From Embiotoca jacksoni (Eukaryota; Chordata; Actinopteri; Embiotocidae), in the NCBI GenBank assembly GCA_022577435.1, contig JAKOON010000050.1, positions 2,276,001 to 2,340,000 on the forward strand: a DNA stretch of 64,000 nucleotides, given 5' to 3'. The notes below the pieces were generated by a model, which had not been told where the DNA came from, did no database searches, and saw only the letters and a list, made by a program, of their open reading frames with translations. Position numbers and translations under genes: made by a program. Shown here in pieces: positions 33,296 through 46,976 of this stretch (position 1 is the stretch's first letter; the number at the start of each line of letters is the position of its first letter).

Positions 33296-34720
33296 GCCCA
33301 AACTCCCTCCCTGCCACCTCGTGTCCCCCTCTCCTACCCGCAGTACTCCTCTCCTCCCTGGTGTCCCCTCGTTCCATCAGTCGTTGGCAGTGGTAGCCTT
33401 TCTTTTTATTCTGTGTCCCGAAAACTGAGGCAGAGCAAAAAAAAAAACTGTACTCTCGCTGTTACTGACCACGGACAGGATAATACTTTCAACGAACAGG
33501 GGCGAATATGTGACTATATTTGGTTAGACATTGCAGGATGTTGATGTTGTGTCCCCCCCCCCCCCCTCCTTCTCTCTACTCCGCCCCCACTCTCACCAAA
33601 CCCTGTGAGGTTTGGGGTCTTGTGTCTCATTGTGAAAAGAGACAATTGCTCACACAGGATTTTTAGGTCTCAGAGATATAGTCTGACAGTCAAAAGGAAC
33701 TGCATAGCCCCAAAGTCTAAATCTGTAGACTTCACCAGAAATAAATGGGAAATTTAAAACGAAAAAAAAAAAGGACTATTTTATTATACTTCTGTATCTA
33801 TATTGACTTTTTGAAAGATTTTCTTCCTCTTTGGTGAGTTGCAGCACATTTTGTTTGCTGAAGTGTCCCTTCAATGAAAAAAAAAGACAAAAACAAAAAA
33901 AAACAAAAAAAAAACAACAAACACATATTTTGAACAATTACCATGAAGGAATTATTGATCGTATGCTTTCAAGCATAGCTGTTCTTCTTTTCCTTTCATT
34001 TTACTGTAATAACAGTTGTTAAAAGAGGGAGAAAAACTAATAAGAGAATTATAAGATATTTCTATGTAATTGTACAGATAACTAGCATTGCACATAATAG
34101 TATGCTTTTTTTTTTTGGTGTTCCGAGCAAACCCTTTGTCTCTGTAAATGTAGTGATTAGGAGCAATTTTGTTCTGTTGTGCTGGCCTTTCTGGGTTTCT
34201 GGTCTGTTTTTTTTGTTTTGTTTTGTTTTCCTCTTTTATCACTTTCCTAGAAATGACCATCCAAAAAGGAACACAAAAAATATCACAAGAACACACTTAA
34301 TCGTACAGGCATATTTGTAGAAAAACAGAAAAAACGTATTCACCTTTGTTTTCAGGTCTGTTTTTCTGTTTCTGTTTCTTTCTCCTTTCTTTTTTTTTTT
34401 TTTTTCTTTTTTACTGTGTAGATAGCAGGAGACAGAGTCAGTCTGAGTTAATTACGAGGTGTCCCTCAGAAAGGTTTATAGTGCATTCTGCATCTAGATT
34501 GGCATTCAGAAAATGCTTGTGCTTCTCAGAAAGAGAACAAATTGAACCTTGATTAGCACTAGGCACTTGTACAAAAAAGAACGATGGCTGTTTTACTTAT
34601 TAAAGAAAGAGCTTTTGGAGTGAGAAAAACTGGAAGTGTTTTTCTTTTTCTTCCTCAAGGAGAAACTATATTTATTTATTTGTTAAATAAATGGTAATAA
34701 AACGGAGGATGGAAGTAAGT
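33296..34720 (+). other. adgrl3: adgrl3 3' untranslated region
   Basis: It runs from the TAG stop to just after the poly(A) signals at 34686 and 34696. It starts C-rich, has a C run near 33554-33566, then becomes A/T-rich with long T and A tracts (for example 34389-34405) that would give U-rich elements for ELAV/TIA-type proteins. An earlier AATAAA at 33740-33745 could give a short isoform, and another at 34852-34857 a longer one. The end point is inferred, since no transcript evidence is available. Confidence 0.6.
34669..34701 (+). terminator. adgrl3: AU-rich element and tandem poly(A) signals of adgrl3
   Basis: ATTTATTTATTTG at 34670-34682 contains the UUAUUUAUU class of mRNA-destabilising element. 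Two canonical AATAAA hexamers follow at 34686-34691 and 34696-34701. Close spacing of an AU-rich element and duplicate signals is a plausible main 3' end. Confidence 0.6.
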
Positions 34721-37540
34721 TGAGCGGCACAAATACGTTTTTATTATCGGCTATGATTATGGCTTCTTATTTATTCCTTTTTGTATCGGTTTCCAAGTTG
34801 AATGACCTCATAACTAATATTTGTTGTAACAGTGAAACTTGTTTGCCAACAAATAAATTACTGATTAAGATTTATCACATAGCTATGACAAAAGTTCTGG
34901 TGTTTTGTCTCTTGGAACACTTTTTTTTAATGGATAACAGCTAAAGACCTCCAAAAAAAAAAATACAAAAAAAATGCAAAGGTTAAGTCTTTTATTTTAA
35001 AATTATCATTTAATATCCCTCATTAGCCCTCTGTCCATTTTAGTGCCAAATATATTTTGGCCCAGCAACAGTGGATGTGCTCTGTACGCTCTGGTCTGCT
35101 CCCCAATAGAAGCAGTGGTTTCATAAGCTGTAATAAATATTTCAATATCATGGGTGGTGTAACCAATGGATTCTTTACAGATACTGTGTGTTTAAGGTGA
35201 GCTTGATAAGCTATGCAGGAGTCATGAGAGTCAACTGGACCCCATCATCCTGCCGAGAGACACGAGGAGAGGTAAGATTTTTTTTAGTATTTCATTGTTT
35301 CATAGTGTAGGAAGCGAAGCACTGTGGGGATAAACAATAATAATCAAAGAAATGTTACATTAATTGTTGGATTTAACTAATCAAGAGCTTAAGAAATAAA
35401 AAAAAAAACTGTTGCTCAAACAGGAATTGTCACCTGACTGCATCGTCACTCATTTCCAGCTTGGACCTCTCGGTGGAAAAACTCCGATAATCCCACCGCA
35501 CGCAGCCTGTTAACAGACGCACACCATTAGCGACCAACTGGTGAACACAGTTGGAGCCATTTGTTGATAAAAGCTACACATTTCCCTCGAGATTTATCTA
35601 AGACCCGAAAGTGAATATTGGACTTGCATTAGCTACAACCTGCAATACAAACTAATGGATGCTAATGTTGCTCCGTGTCTGCTGGATGTGTATTGATAAT
35701 GTCAGTGTTGTGCCAAGGATGGATTATCAAAGGGGGCCTACCAAACCCAGGGGGCCCTTAAACCAGAGCCCCTGCGTGAAGTCCTTGTTTTTAACTTTTG
35801 GATATCTTGCAGCAAATTCAAATGGCTTCATCATTTATGTTAATAACAGAGCTCTAAAAGTCATATTGACAGACTGAACAGCCCACCACAGGTTAGAACA
35901 GGTTACCGATAGGATTTTGGAGGGTCTCAGTTCTCCATAAAATATGGGCCTTCAACTCTGTGAGGAGAAATCCGGGAAACAAGTGCGAAACAAAAAGCAT
36001 GAATGGATGTCTTAGTTGATCATTTGATGTTAAATAATATGCGTGTATGTACACTGAGGTTAAGTCGCTGGCAACGCATTCCCGTTCCAGGTGCATCAAA
36101 AAAAAAAATGCCATTCCCAGGTCATCAAATACCGACCTTCTAATAAATCTGTCTGCTTCATATAGAGGTGCACACGGTGCTTTCAAAAACCAAAAACAGT
36201 TATTAGGTGCGGTTCGGTAAAAATCATGATTTGGGGTTACTTCAAAGAAATCCACATTGACTTTTGTTTTTTGACGCAGACTTGAACACGGCTCTCACGG
36301 CTAAAAGTCCTGGGACGATACCATCCAACCACCCTTGACCTCCGTGACCTGCATTCGCACGCTCGGTAACACACGGGGTACCTTGTGCGTATCTCCCCGC
36401 TGCCAACGGCAAAACGGCAGTATTTCATGCCCCGGTAATGGTTGAATTTAGTGATTGTGCTGTAGGCTGCAAGTCGGTGCGAATAATTACAGCTTCAGAT
36501 GTTGGCTAACAAATATTGGAGGAGAAAATGAAAGTGTCATGACATGTCACCGTCTTGTCAAAAACGGAATGATGTGGGAATATAGAGCTGCCTGAGTGAT
36601 TTTGGAGGCCAATGAATAGTATTTCACAGCTGCGTTCAGCAACCGTTGACCCCAGTTGGTCAATAATTTTATACGTAGCACGTGCACAGCTGCCGACTTA
36701 ACCTTCCAGCAGACGGAGAGAAACATGAGAATCCCTTTGGAGTTTGTTTTTTTTTCTATGCCCACTCGATGGATTTTTCAGCATTAAGAGGCCTTTTTAA
36801 CATCCTCCTTGACAAAAAAAACAAACAAAAAAAACAAATCAGGGCCCAGCTTGCTAAATGTTCGACTCTCGTCCCCGTCGGTTGTTTACTTCAGCCCCGC
36901 TGTTCTGGGTCGGGCTGGGGTACACTCGGCTTGTCAGCGCCTGTCGTTTTTATGTGGCCGGGCCGGTTCGAGCGGCGACGCTGAACCACTCGGGCTATTT
37001 GTGAGCTGGAAAACCAGAGCAATGAAATAAAAGAGACCAGCAGCTGTGCAGAGCGGCGCGCGTTGATGTTGACTGAAGTTTTCCGCTAATATAGCGAGCC
37101 TTTCTCATTATATATAAGCGTTTGATTGAATGTTAACGCAGGTTTAAATGTATTCTGTTTTATTGAAGGGACTATTCACAAACGGCCACTGCGTTGTGGA
37201 AGTTAAATGAACAAATCAAAGATATCATTTAAAGCCAAGATGATTTGCAAACTGAAGAATAATATCCCACTTAAACATTTGCAGCTATTAGCAGATTCTT
37301 CATATGCCAGTTCTCCGTGTAGTCGTCGTTCCCACCGGGGTAATGAATTCATTGTAATGCCGTGTGATAAACAGCCCCTGCACTGCGCTCTCACCATGCG
37401 TGCCTATTATAGTGTCCTATATCCTGCAAGTTCAGAGGAAGAGAGAAAGAGCTGAGGTTATTTACACAGAGCTGGTGCCGTGATTGATGGCAGAGTCACG
37501 GTGACGAATTGCCAGCGATGTGTGGCTCCTCTTATTACAG
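34721..37540. other. Intergenic sequence downstream of adgrl3
   Basis: AT-rich unique sequence with no exon I can recognise. An extra AATAAA lies at 34852-34857. From about 36840 to 37080 the sequence is noticeably richer in G and C. All open frames are short and lack family features. Confidence 0.6.
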
Positions 37541-37880
37541 CCGGGATGTTTGGTCACAAGATGAAGAAGAGGGCGATGGCGGAGGGGGCGGGGCTCGGCT
37601 CCAGATCCGTCCCTTCCTCCGGGCCCGTGTGCTTAAGCGTGGCTCTTTACTTACGACTTGGGTGGACAGGAAAGCGTTCCGGACGTCATCGCTTCGACGC
37701 TGGCGTTTGCAAACCCGGGCGAGTTCATGAAATGTGCTGAAGACGGGGCTCCGGGCCCCGACCCCGCTTTTATAAATGAGCTCTGTGACGCAAGCCCATC
37801 AGCCGCCGCGCTGGGCCCCGACGCTGCCCGGGACCGCGGTCACGTGGCACAGAAAGCACGAGTGAATAAGCAAGCTGCGC
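37541..37880. promoter_or_regulatory. CpG-rich segment with TATA-like and E-box motifs
   Basis: The composition changes abruptly to GC- and CpG-rich. GGCGGGGC (about 37586-37594) is a GC-box-like site. CTTTTATAAATG (about 37767-37778) is TATA-like. TCACGTGG (about 37841-37848) contains a CACGTG E-box. No coding exon starts nearby on either strand. It could be a CpG island for an unannotated noncoding transcript, an orphan enhancer, or a GC-rich patch with no function. Confidence 0.35.
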
Positions 37881-38891
37881 AGCTCGCTTCCACACAGATG
37901 TTTACCGGCACATAAAAAGATTCTTTAACTATATTTTGAAGCCCGACTTTATCCGTTATTCACGCCGTTTACCCAAGTGAGAATATTTTCTGACTAGCAC
38001 AAATGTGTATTGATTTTACTTGCAAAAGCCCTCAAACCTTAAAATGAAATCCTTAATTCCAAAAGGTTTTCTGCTTACCTCTCTTACCAAAAAAATAAGT
38101 GTTTACATGTGCTCTTAAAATAGAGCACTTTGGATCCCCGAAAGAAATAGTCAATACGACGCACCTGTGCGAGAAGTTTGTTGTTAATACCTCACACCTT
38201 CACGCTCTTAAGTGGTAGCGATTAGATGATGTGACTGCAACACGCTACCATCTTAAATAATGTATGTCTGCATGTTTATTTCGCAGGTAAAAACATTACA
38301 GAAGCTTTATTTGGACTTTGCACAGATGATAAAGTGGCTTAGCCCAACATTTCCAGCCCCTGAGGAAGCACTGTGTCTCCAGCGGGCTGTTTCATTGGAC
38401 AATCCGTGTGACTGGAGATATCCTTGTTGCTGACAGTTAAGGGCAATGTCTGCCTTTATCCGCACCCCCACCCCTCCGCTTAATCCATGTCTGGTTTGTG
38501 TTACCGTTAATATAACTGACTGTTAACTGGTGTGAATAAATGTCCTCTCATCCAGTCAGTATGTTTACAGTTGCAAATATGATTTTATTTTCAAGCCACA
38601 ATTCTGTGTCTTTTCTTCCATTTCTCTGCATTGTTCATGGCCGTAACCAAGAATGTATGACTTCTTTAAGTTGTTTTTTTCTGCCTTGCCCTGTACATCT
38701 ATAATACAGGAGAGGTTCTTTGAAAAGTTTAACGCCGGGAGGGAAAACGGAGCAGGACCACTGAGGACGGGCTGATAAGGACGGGTGTCCATTTGAGAGC
38801 CATCTGGCCGAGAAGACGGTGTTGGGAAAAAAAAGTTGTCTGCCACTCGTGTCGGCACATGTCATTGCGAGCGGCTGTGAATATGTGCGTT

Positions 38892-38894
<3 letters not shown>

Positions 38895-38928
<34 letters not shown>
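38895..38928. repeat. GT dinucleotide microsatellite
   Basis: About 17 GT units, uninterrupted. Confidence 0.97.
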
Positions 38929-38930
<2 letters not shown>

Positions 38931-40028
38931 GTGGGCAGGCGTATGGACCTGTATGCCATGTGAACAGAAGTGTATGTGGAGCTCAGATGTGATAATATGA
39001 AATGGCACATTTCATATCTTGCCCACTAGTGAAAAATCAATAGACGAATGTCTGGGGGAATTCCAAATGAAAGGTGAATCAATGTCATCTCCAGCTATGT
39101 GTATTGGGACAACTCAACAGCACATAGAAAAATAAAAAAAAAATTTTAGTCCAGATAACATGGATTTAAGATGGAGGGCAGGGTTGTCAACGTCTACCAC
39201 TTTGGGGCACAAATTGCTCCACATTTTTGGATGTGTTTGCACCAGAGAGATCGGTACATTGTTGTGAAGCATATCAACAAATGATGGGTTTATTCTTTAA
39301 AAGGCTCTGTGTGGCCACACATACGTAAGATAAACCCACACGGGTGAGCTTCTAAGGACTTTTACAATGTGAAGCCACCAAAGACAAACAGTTTTCATGA
39401 TTTCACATATATATTATATATATAGTATTCTGTATTTTTTTTGTTTCATTTCAGCATCTATTAATGGTTATGGATGTGCTACTGAAAGTGCCTTGTGCGC
39501 CTGTGCAAGGTTTAAATATCACCGAGACATCCTAAAGTTTAGTGATGAAAAGTTTCCATTATAAATAGGGCAAAGGTGTTGGATTCGTTGTTTCACTCCA
39601 GTACATTTGGGTTTGAATCGGCTACTTTTTTTTTTTTGTAGCAGCAGTTCTATTGTAGAAGAGAAAACATGGAAAAAATATATCCAGTAATTAATCTCCT
39701 TTCTAAAAAAAAAAAAAAAGTTTTGTGTCTTTGTTGTTTTCTTAATTTCTAGCTAAACTAAAGAGGTTGAATGGTTAAATATTATTTAGTAATGTGATTT
39801 TCCTTAAGATGCAGGCATACCTGGGTAATTTTTAGCCGAACTGTTTTGCAAGCGGGTTTTGACGTCGACTTTCACCAGTTCAGTCCAGTTCAGGTCCAAA
39901 AGCGCAAAGAAAAACAAGTTAAACCAAGGTAAGTCTTGGACCGCTGGTTTATGTTAGTGAACCGTTTTTACGCGGAGAAAATAACATTAAATGGCGGGCG
40001 GTGTCACGAGGAAATAAAACGGGACGGA

Positions 40029-40039
40029 AGGGGGCGCTG
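40029..40039 (+). promoter_or_regulatory. CTCF-like core motif
   Basis: AGGGGGCGCTG matches the central part of the vertebrate CTCF consensus at all 11 positions. The preceding bases fit poorly. The patch around it is CpG-rich. Position beyond the 3' end of the gene would suit an insulator, but one motif is weak evidence. Confidence 0.35.
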
Positions 40040-42352
40040 CTTCGGCTCTGGGCGGCTGCCGGAGAGATGCTTCGTTGAAAAGATGGCCATCCGAGAAAGT
40101 AAGATAACTTTCAGAGAAAGTGTTTTTTTTGTTGTTTTTTTTTTACATTTGAAGCCAATTGGAAAAAAGATAAAGAATTGTGTCGTGAAAAAAAAATCTC
40201 ATTAAAACAGGACTGCAAAGTAGTTCATGTCAACGTTGCATTGCACTCCTGTTGACTGTTATTTTCTTGTACTGTATTGTAATTTTGTTTTTATTGCATA
40301 TGCGTAATTGAGTTGGCACTGAGATCAATAATTCCATGAGTGGTAATGATGTTTGCATTATTATCATGTATATGACAAGAAACTTTAAATTAGGTGCCGC
40401 AGAGTTGTAGACTGGAGAGCATTGAAACCCTGAAGGCTGGTTGGTTTTCAGCATTTTGTGAGACAACCAACAGAAGCTAAACAAGGACCGAATTAGAGGA
40501 CACAATTACAGAAACGTGTCAAAGCAAGTGCAAAAGGATTTTTGTTTCCACTACCACAGGAAACCCTCAAGATTAAGGGCGAGAAGACGAGATGAACCAC
40601 ATAGAAAAGAAGCAGCAGTGGTTAAAGTTCAATCCAGCAGCTATACATGACGCTCATATCAAATTATTTTAGGGCTGCTGCCTCAAGTTATTTTCAATAA
40701 CATTTGTATTTTTCATCAACAAATTTGGTTTGTAATAGGCCTGAAAATTAGTGAATATTTCCCGTCACAATTCCCCAGAGAGCAAACTGACATCTTGGAG
40801 TTCTGTAGTTGTTCTGTAGTTAAAAAGATATTCGGTTCACTTTTATAGAGAAGCACATTTTAACTACAACATGTTTTAATGTCGTTAACTGGAGTTATGA
40901 TTATGATAAATGATTAATTCATTATTGGCAATTGACTAATCAAATAAAGATTATTGTTTCATCTTATTTGCATTTGACTTAATAAAAGCAGTTTTAAGTG
41001 TTTGCGATGGTGCTTTAGCCACTTATAAGTGTTTTTGTGGCATTTAGTCTTTTCTGTGCCGTTTCATATATTCATAAATCCCATAGTATCATCCGCACAT
41101 ATTCTTTTACTTGCCCCTGGTGTTTTGCTCCGTATCTCGCCCCCCCGCTCCCGGCTGCCTTTGTGACTTTTGGGCCACTCATAAATACAGTTCATCATGT
41201 CCCATCATCGCCTTGTTTTATGACTGGAGGGATAAGCAGCAAAAACCTCTCGCATCCCTTTAATGCCTGACGGTATCACAACACTTACTCACCCGGGAGA
41301 CGCAAACAGGCCCCTCACGCCACGGGCAAACGGGTTACGTGACATTCACAGGAATCCTCTGCGAGTTCATTTGGAAGATCATTGTCGATGCCCAGGCCAC
41401 AGGAGAAGGAGCACGCTGGCTGGGTAATGCGGTAATGGCCGTCCAGGGAGTTTCGGTGCGTTACTGCAGGTCACAGGATGGAGTGTGCTGTACATATCCA
41501 AGAAGACTGCTGCAGCCCGATGTCGTCGTGTGTTACTTAACTCTCGGTGCGGTCTCAGTGGTTTGAAAGCTGTGAAGTCAGTTGAGCTGCAGTCTTGCTT
41601 ACAGCCGGTCTAGACATGGGCTGAGCACGTGAACCTTGAAAACTCAATTTGATCCTCGATGGATTTTCCATAATCTATTGTTGGATCACATACTGAGCTG
41701 TAGAGCTGTGATCAAAGACTTTACTGTGTTAGTGTTTGAACTACTGGAATTCATATACTTTACCTACATTTTTTTTTACACAACGCATCATGACTTCTTA
41801 AAGGCCAAGATGGCATGTCCAAAATGCTTGTTTTGTCGAACAGTCCAAAAAGGAAAGACACTCAGTTTACCATCACATAAGACACATAAAAGCTGAAAGT
41901 CTTTAAATGGGACTTCTGAATTTATCTCCTTGGACTCGGTGAAGTGAAACAGGAGGTTTTTTTTTTTTTTATAATTTCAAAGACAAAATGATTAATCGAT
42001 TAAGTTGAGGGATTTAATTAAATAACGATTAGTTAGTCCCAATTGGCCCAGTTCAGACCCAAAGATACGTGACGAGATGATTTGAAACTTGCAACCACTC
42101 GTAAATCTCCAGTCTGTAACCCTTTGAAACACCGAAGCAACGACATGACACGATGTAACATCTCCATAGCAACCTCTCTCTCAACTATTGTTTGAACTGC
42201 CGGCTTTTGGGGCTTTTTTTGGGGGGGGGGGACTGGATATAATTTTTAGCTTCTTAAAACATTCATGAGGATAGTGATAGTGAGTTACTTGCAACAGCTG
42301 CATTTTTTATTCGTGATGAAATGCCGAAAACAAAAACAAAAAAGAGAGCGTC

Positions 42353-42375
42353 GGGGGGGGGGGGGGGGGGGGGGG
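42353..42375. repeat. Poly-G run
   Basis: An uninterrupted run of 23 G. Confidence 0.92.
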
Positions 42376-45300
42376 ACTTTTGCAAATTTATAGCGTGAAC
42401 TTAGCATTTCATAGCAGTTCTGTTGTTTAGAAGAGTTGTTGTCTCCTCTGAATAATCATAAATACACTCTATTGTCTAAAGTCTAAAACCCCATCAGCTG
42501 GCTTGTGTTGCGCTGAGACGGTCCCATTCACAGTGCAGCAACTTTTCCCTGCAACCCTGGAAAACAATTTTGGATCGTTGCCAATCTTTGGTTTTGAAAC
42601 TCGACTTTAGATATTAATGTTAAAGTACAACACAGTATGTTTAGCCCACGTAGCCCTCCGTTTATTTTGTACTCGATCAGTAGGCGAGGCTCGTCGTACA
42701 GGTTCACAAAGGTCACTTTTAGTGGGTCAACAAAACAAATGTCGTTGCTGCAAGGTTGTGACAACCATAATGAGAGTGTAATTACGCTCGCACGCACCTC
42801 TAGGTGAATGATAAAGATGGCAATAAAGGTAAAATAGTTCTGTCTCCCGGCCAGATGGCATGCAGCGATGATGGCTGGCTTGCAGTCAAGGTGGACAGCC
42901 GACGAGCCAGTTATTCTGACAAGCCGATATAGATTCCATACTCACCATTGACCCCATCAGTCCCGCCTCTATGGCCAATCAACAAAGATAATCTTTTGAA
43001 TTAAGAGGGGGGAAAAAAAAAATCCAGGGTGAACACTTTGATGAGATAAGTACCCTTTGTCAGTGCAGGCAATGGTATTTTAATTAAATATATGAGCACA
43101 TGGTCCTGCCCCAGATGCTCAAGTCTAAACAAAGATAGCATCATCTAATCAAAGCTAGGCCCAGAGTGTTTCAAGGGCAGAATTATTTTCTATTAGGACC
43201 CTTCTCCTCAGGGATTGAGCCAATTTTCTTTATTATGATAGAATCAGCATATTGTAGATTGAATCTGGTGATAGTATCACGACAGGGCAGGTGGCTGGTC
43301 CCACACGCACCACGAGCATCTTAAAACCTTTCAACATACAGGCTATGTCTTCTTTTTTTTTTTTGTTCCTTCACATGTACGGACGGAAGGCATCTTCCTT
43401 TTTGATTAGTGTTTCGGTTGAAAAGAAAAGATGAAAAAGGTGAGTGCTTAATGATGTGGTTCAAATCATCTCTCTGGTCCATTAACCCATTGACCTCGCT
43501 TGATTACAATCAGTGTTTCTTCAAATCGACGCTATTGAGAAGCGCGATAAGGCCGCGTGTTGTCATAGGTCTGTGTTTCAACATGCTAATCGCACGCATG
43601 GAAACATTTTGGAGCATAAAACCCCAAAATAAACTTGATTTGCAGCCCTGACCAAGATAATAAAAACATATCCCTCTGAATTCTCTGTGGATACTGTTGA
43701 TTGGAAACTGCTGCGATCCAGCGATTTAATGAGATCTCCTAAAGGGATGCTCTCACTAATGTGTACACATCTGCTTTCATCGCAGGGGTTAGATATGGCT
43801 GGTTGCTAATACCAACACCGGGGTTATCTTATGGATGCTAGCGCACGGCGCTACGCAGTCAGATATGCAGAAGTTGTAAAGCGCTATGTTTTCTAATTGG
43901 GTCGCCGAGCAGCCTGCTGAGTCTGAATTTCTTGGATGAGCCGAGATGCCCTGTGGAAACCGAAGGCTCCAGTTACACGGAAATCTCCAGATACAGACGC
44001 TTTGAATCACCTGCTGTCAAAACACTTTCCACGTCCTCGTGTTATTAGCGATCACGTTTTCATATCCGGTTCATTCATTGTATTTAAATCAAATTGCATT
44101 TTATTCTGTCGCCACAGTGCAAACAGTTTTCATAGCGCTTACCCGAGGAGTTGGCGTTTGGGTCGAAATGTGCCGTTGCATGTCACACGGTGCGGAGGAG
44201 GATTTCTGAGAGTCTGAGAATTTATGCGATGATTAAGTACTTTGATTGCAAGATTTGAACGAAGCATTTAAGTCACTATATTTCTGTCCTTGTACATTCT
44301 TCACTGGATTAATTTCAATCAATGACTCCGAGACAAGACGGTGAGTCAAACGGGTATAGTTGGAGTGAAAATAATTGAGTGTACAAATATGAAGTTACAC
44401 GTGATAAAATGCAAACTTCTTATGTATCTTGTATATCGGCATCGTTACATGTAAAAAAAACATGATTATATTGTATCTTTTTATTATCTTTAAAAAAATT
44501 GAATTAAAAACCTTATTTTAGGTTTAATACTTTTCCAAAATGTCCTAAAGCCTGCAAAGAAACGGTTCAGTTCTGGGATTCTTGAGTATTCTTTTTTTTT
44601 TTTACTGATGTTGGGATGATGCAGAATTTCTCCCAAGTACGTAGCAGAATTGACATTAACATCTATTTAACATTCAAATGTTGCGTGAGCACAAGCCTGT
44701 GATCCTCACACGTACTTCTTCCTCTGCACGCAGACTTACACCGTATTTTGTTTTATCATAGAGAAATAGTCTGTGAAGGTGCCGGAGCCCAAATCCAAAC
44801 ATGAATATTAGTTGCACTGTCATTTTCTAGTTAACATTATGATGATGTCTGTGGTTGGGAATGAATATTTGGCTCTGTGCTTGACAGAGATGCTGACAAA
44901 CCGTGCAGCTTCTAATGTAAACCAGCAGAGCTTAACTGATCTCTGGCTGTTCCAGGCATAAATATTCCAGAGAAGACAGAGGTTGTTTTTTTTTTCTTCT
45001 TCTTCTTTTTTTTTCTTTGGCAATTTTAAGCCCCCATTGTGTCATATTTACCATTATTTCCTGCTTCCCCTGTATTGTCAGAACTGCTGCTGTTTATGCT
45101 TTTAGCATCGCCACTGACACAATTTAGTCTGGAGGAAAATAGATAGGGAAGCAACGAATTATACTGTGCATAATGTTGACTTCATGATTTTAGAACCATT
45201 AAACACATCAGCTTTTGAAATATATGATTTACATGTAGTTGTTTTTCCGTATTGTCTTTTGTGAAAGATTTTTGGGTAACTTTTGGTTAATTTGTGACAA

Positions 45301-46881
45301 AACAACGCAAGTGAAGTCGCACTTATGTATGTTTTGTTTTTATTATTGCCTGTGGTAGCAAACATTTTATTATCAGCTCATGTTTTTAACACTCACTTGT
45401 GCGTTTTGACGTTACCTACCAAAAACAACACAACAGCACATTATTACATCTTTTGGCCTTTTGTCTTTTCATGTTTGAAATTAATCAGAAAAATCTGCTG
45501 AAATCAGGGTTTAGTTTTATTCCAACACCTTCAGTGGAGGAAAAAGTGCAAGGCAAGATGTCAGTATTAATCTATACGGCGGTGGTACAGTCAGCAAAAT
45601 AAAAATATCCCCTCGGATTATGTTTCATTACAAATGCTCTCAGTCAGAAGTTGGGAGAAGGCCCTGATATTGTGGTCCAAAGGGACACACTTCCTCATCC
45701 TTATTTGTAATCAGATCACAGTGCCTGAAGCTGGTCTGCTGAGGAGAGGCTTTCACTGTTCTGCACAAAACTAGTCTCTGTACGTACAAGTCCAAATCAA
45801 TATTCATATAGAGCAGTATATTCAGCATATGGGGGCCACAGGAACAAAACTTTGATTGAGATGTTGTCACGCATACACGGTAATAATGCCACATGTAATG
45901 CTGACTATTGTGATAATTGATTGTGATAATTCGTACTCTTGCCGCTGCTGTTTTTCTGGCAGGCGCGCACAACGCCGCCTCCATGATCGCCATGTCCTGG
46001 TATGTATTAAACAATTTAATCACATATCCCTTACACTGCTGCTGACAGTTTTTCCTGGTATATCATGGTGGTCTAAATTATTGAACGTGTTTCTCTTAGC
46101 TTCAGGGCAGCCACTGATTTCTAATCATTTCTGTAATCTGTGAAAGTCCACTCAGTCAAGAACAGTTTTTATTGTTCTTCAGATTGTGTTATTGTTTAGT
46201 GGGAATGCAGTGCAGGTGGTTTTCTTCACATTTCACTGCACTTAACTGTAATATTGTGGAACAGCAATGCAAGGATAGACTCTGTGATCGATTACTTCAC
46301 TCAAACAAGTGACAGGTCCGGAAGTTTATTGTCAGTTAATGACTGGAAATCGATTGTTGCCGTTCATTTGGCTGATACCGTATTAACGTTAAATATTAAC
46401 TCAATATTTGAGGATGTTGATTCTGGATGAAGTGGTAGTTTGGTTTGGAGCAATCAAAGAAAAATGACCTGATGACGCTGACGCTATGCCGGTTTTCCAA
46501 CAATATGACTCATAAAGATCAAACAAATACTGATGCAGTTGCTACTTATCATGGGTCTAAAGGATTTATATCAGGCTGAGTTATATCCATCCATCCTCTT
46601 TGAGAATACATGTATTTATAGACACTAAAGGGAGTGAATCCAATAAAGCCATTTTTTATAAGACAAAGGGCTGCAAAAAAAAAAAATCATTTTATCTAAA
46701 ATCTGTGGGACTTGGCTTTTGTATCAAAATGTCATGGTACTTCGAGTCAATAACTCACACTGAATGACTCGGGGAGAAGTTGTGGTTGTCTTTAATGAAG
46801 CAAGAAAACAGTTTATCTGGCTAGATTGACTTTAGGCAATTACTTTAAGGGCATTCCTCAATCAATACAACACTAGTTCTG

Positions 46882-46886
<5 letters not shown>

Positions 46887-46976
<90 letters not shown>
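46887..46976. repeat. Compound TG/AG microsatellite
   Basis: About 38 TG units followed by about 7 AG units, the longest microsatellite in the window. The TG part gives artefactual Cys-Val or Thr-His frames on the two strands. Confidence 0.97.

Larger units (their letters stand above)
37881..46886. other. Intergenic sequence with scattered simple repeats
   Basis: No gene is recognised. It contains a GT microsatellite at 38895-38928, a small CpG-rich patch around 39960-40080 with a CTCF-like core, a 23-nt poly-G run at 42353-42375 and a GC-rich 37-nt block with splice-like borders at 45963-45999. The stretch from about 42990 to 43330 is unique and free of simple repeats and could be a conserved noncoding element. 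Confidence 0.55.
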
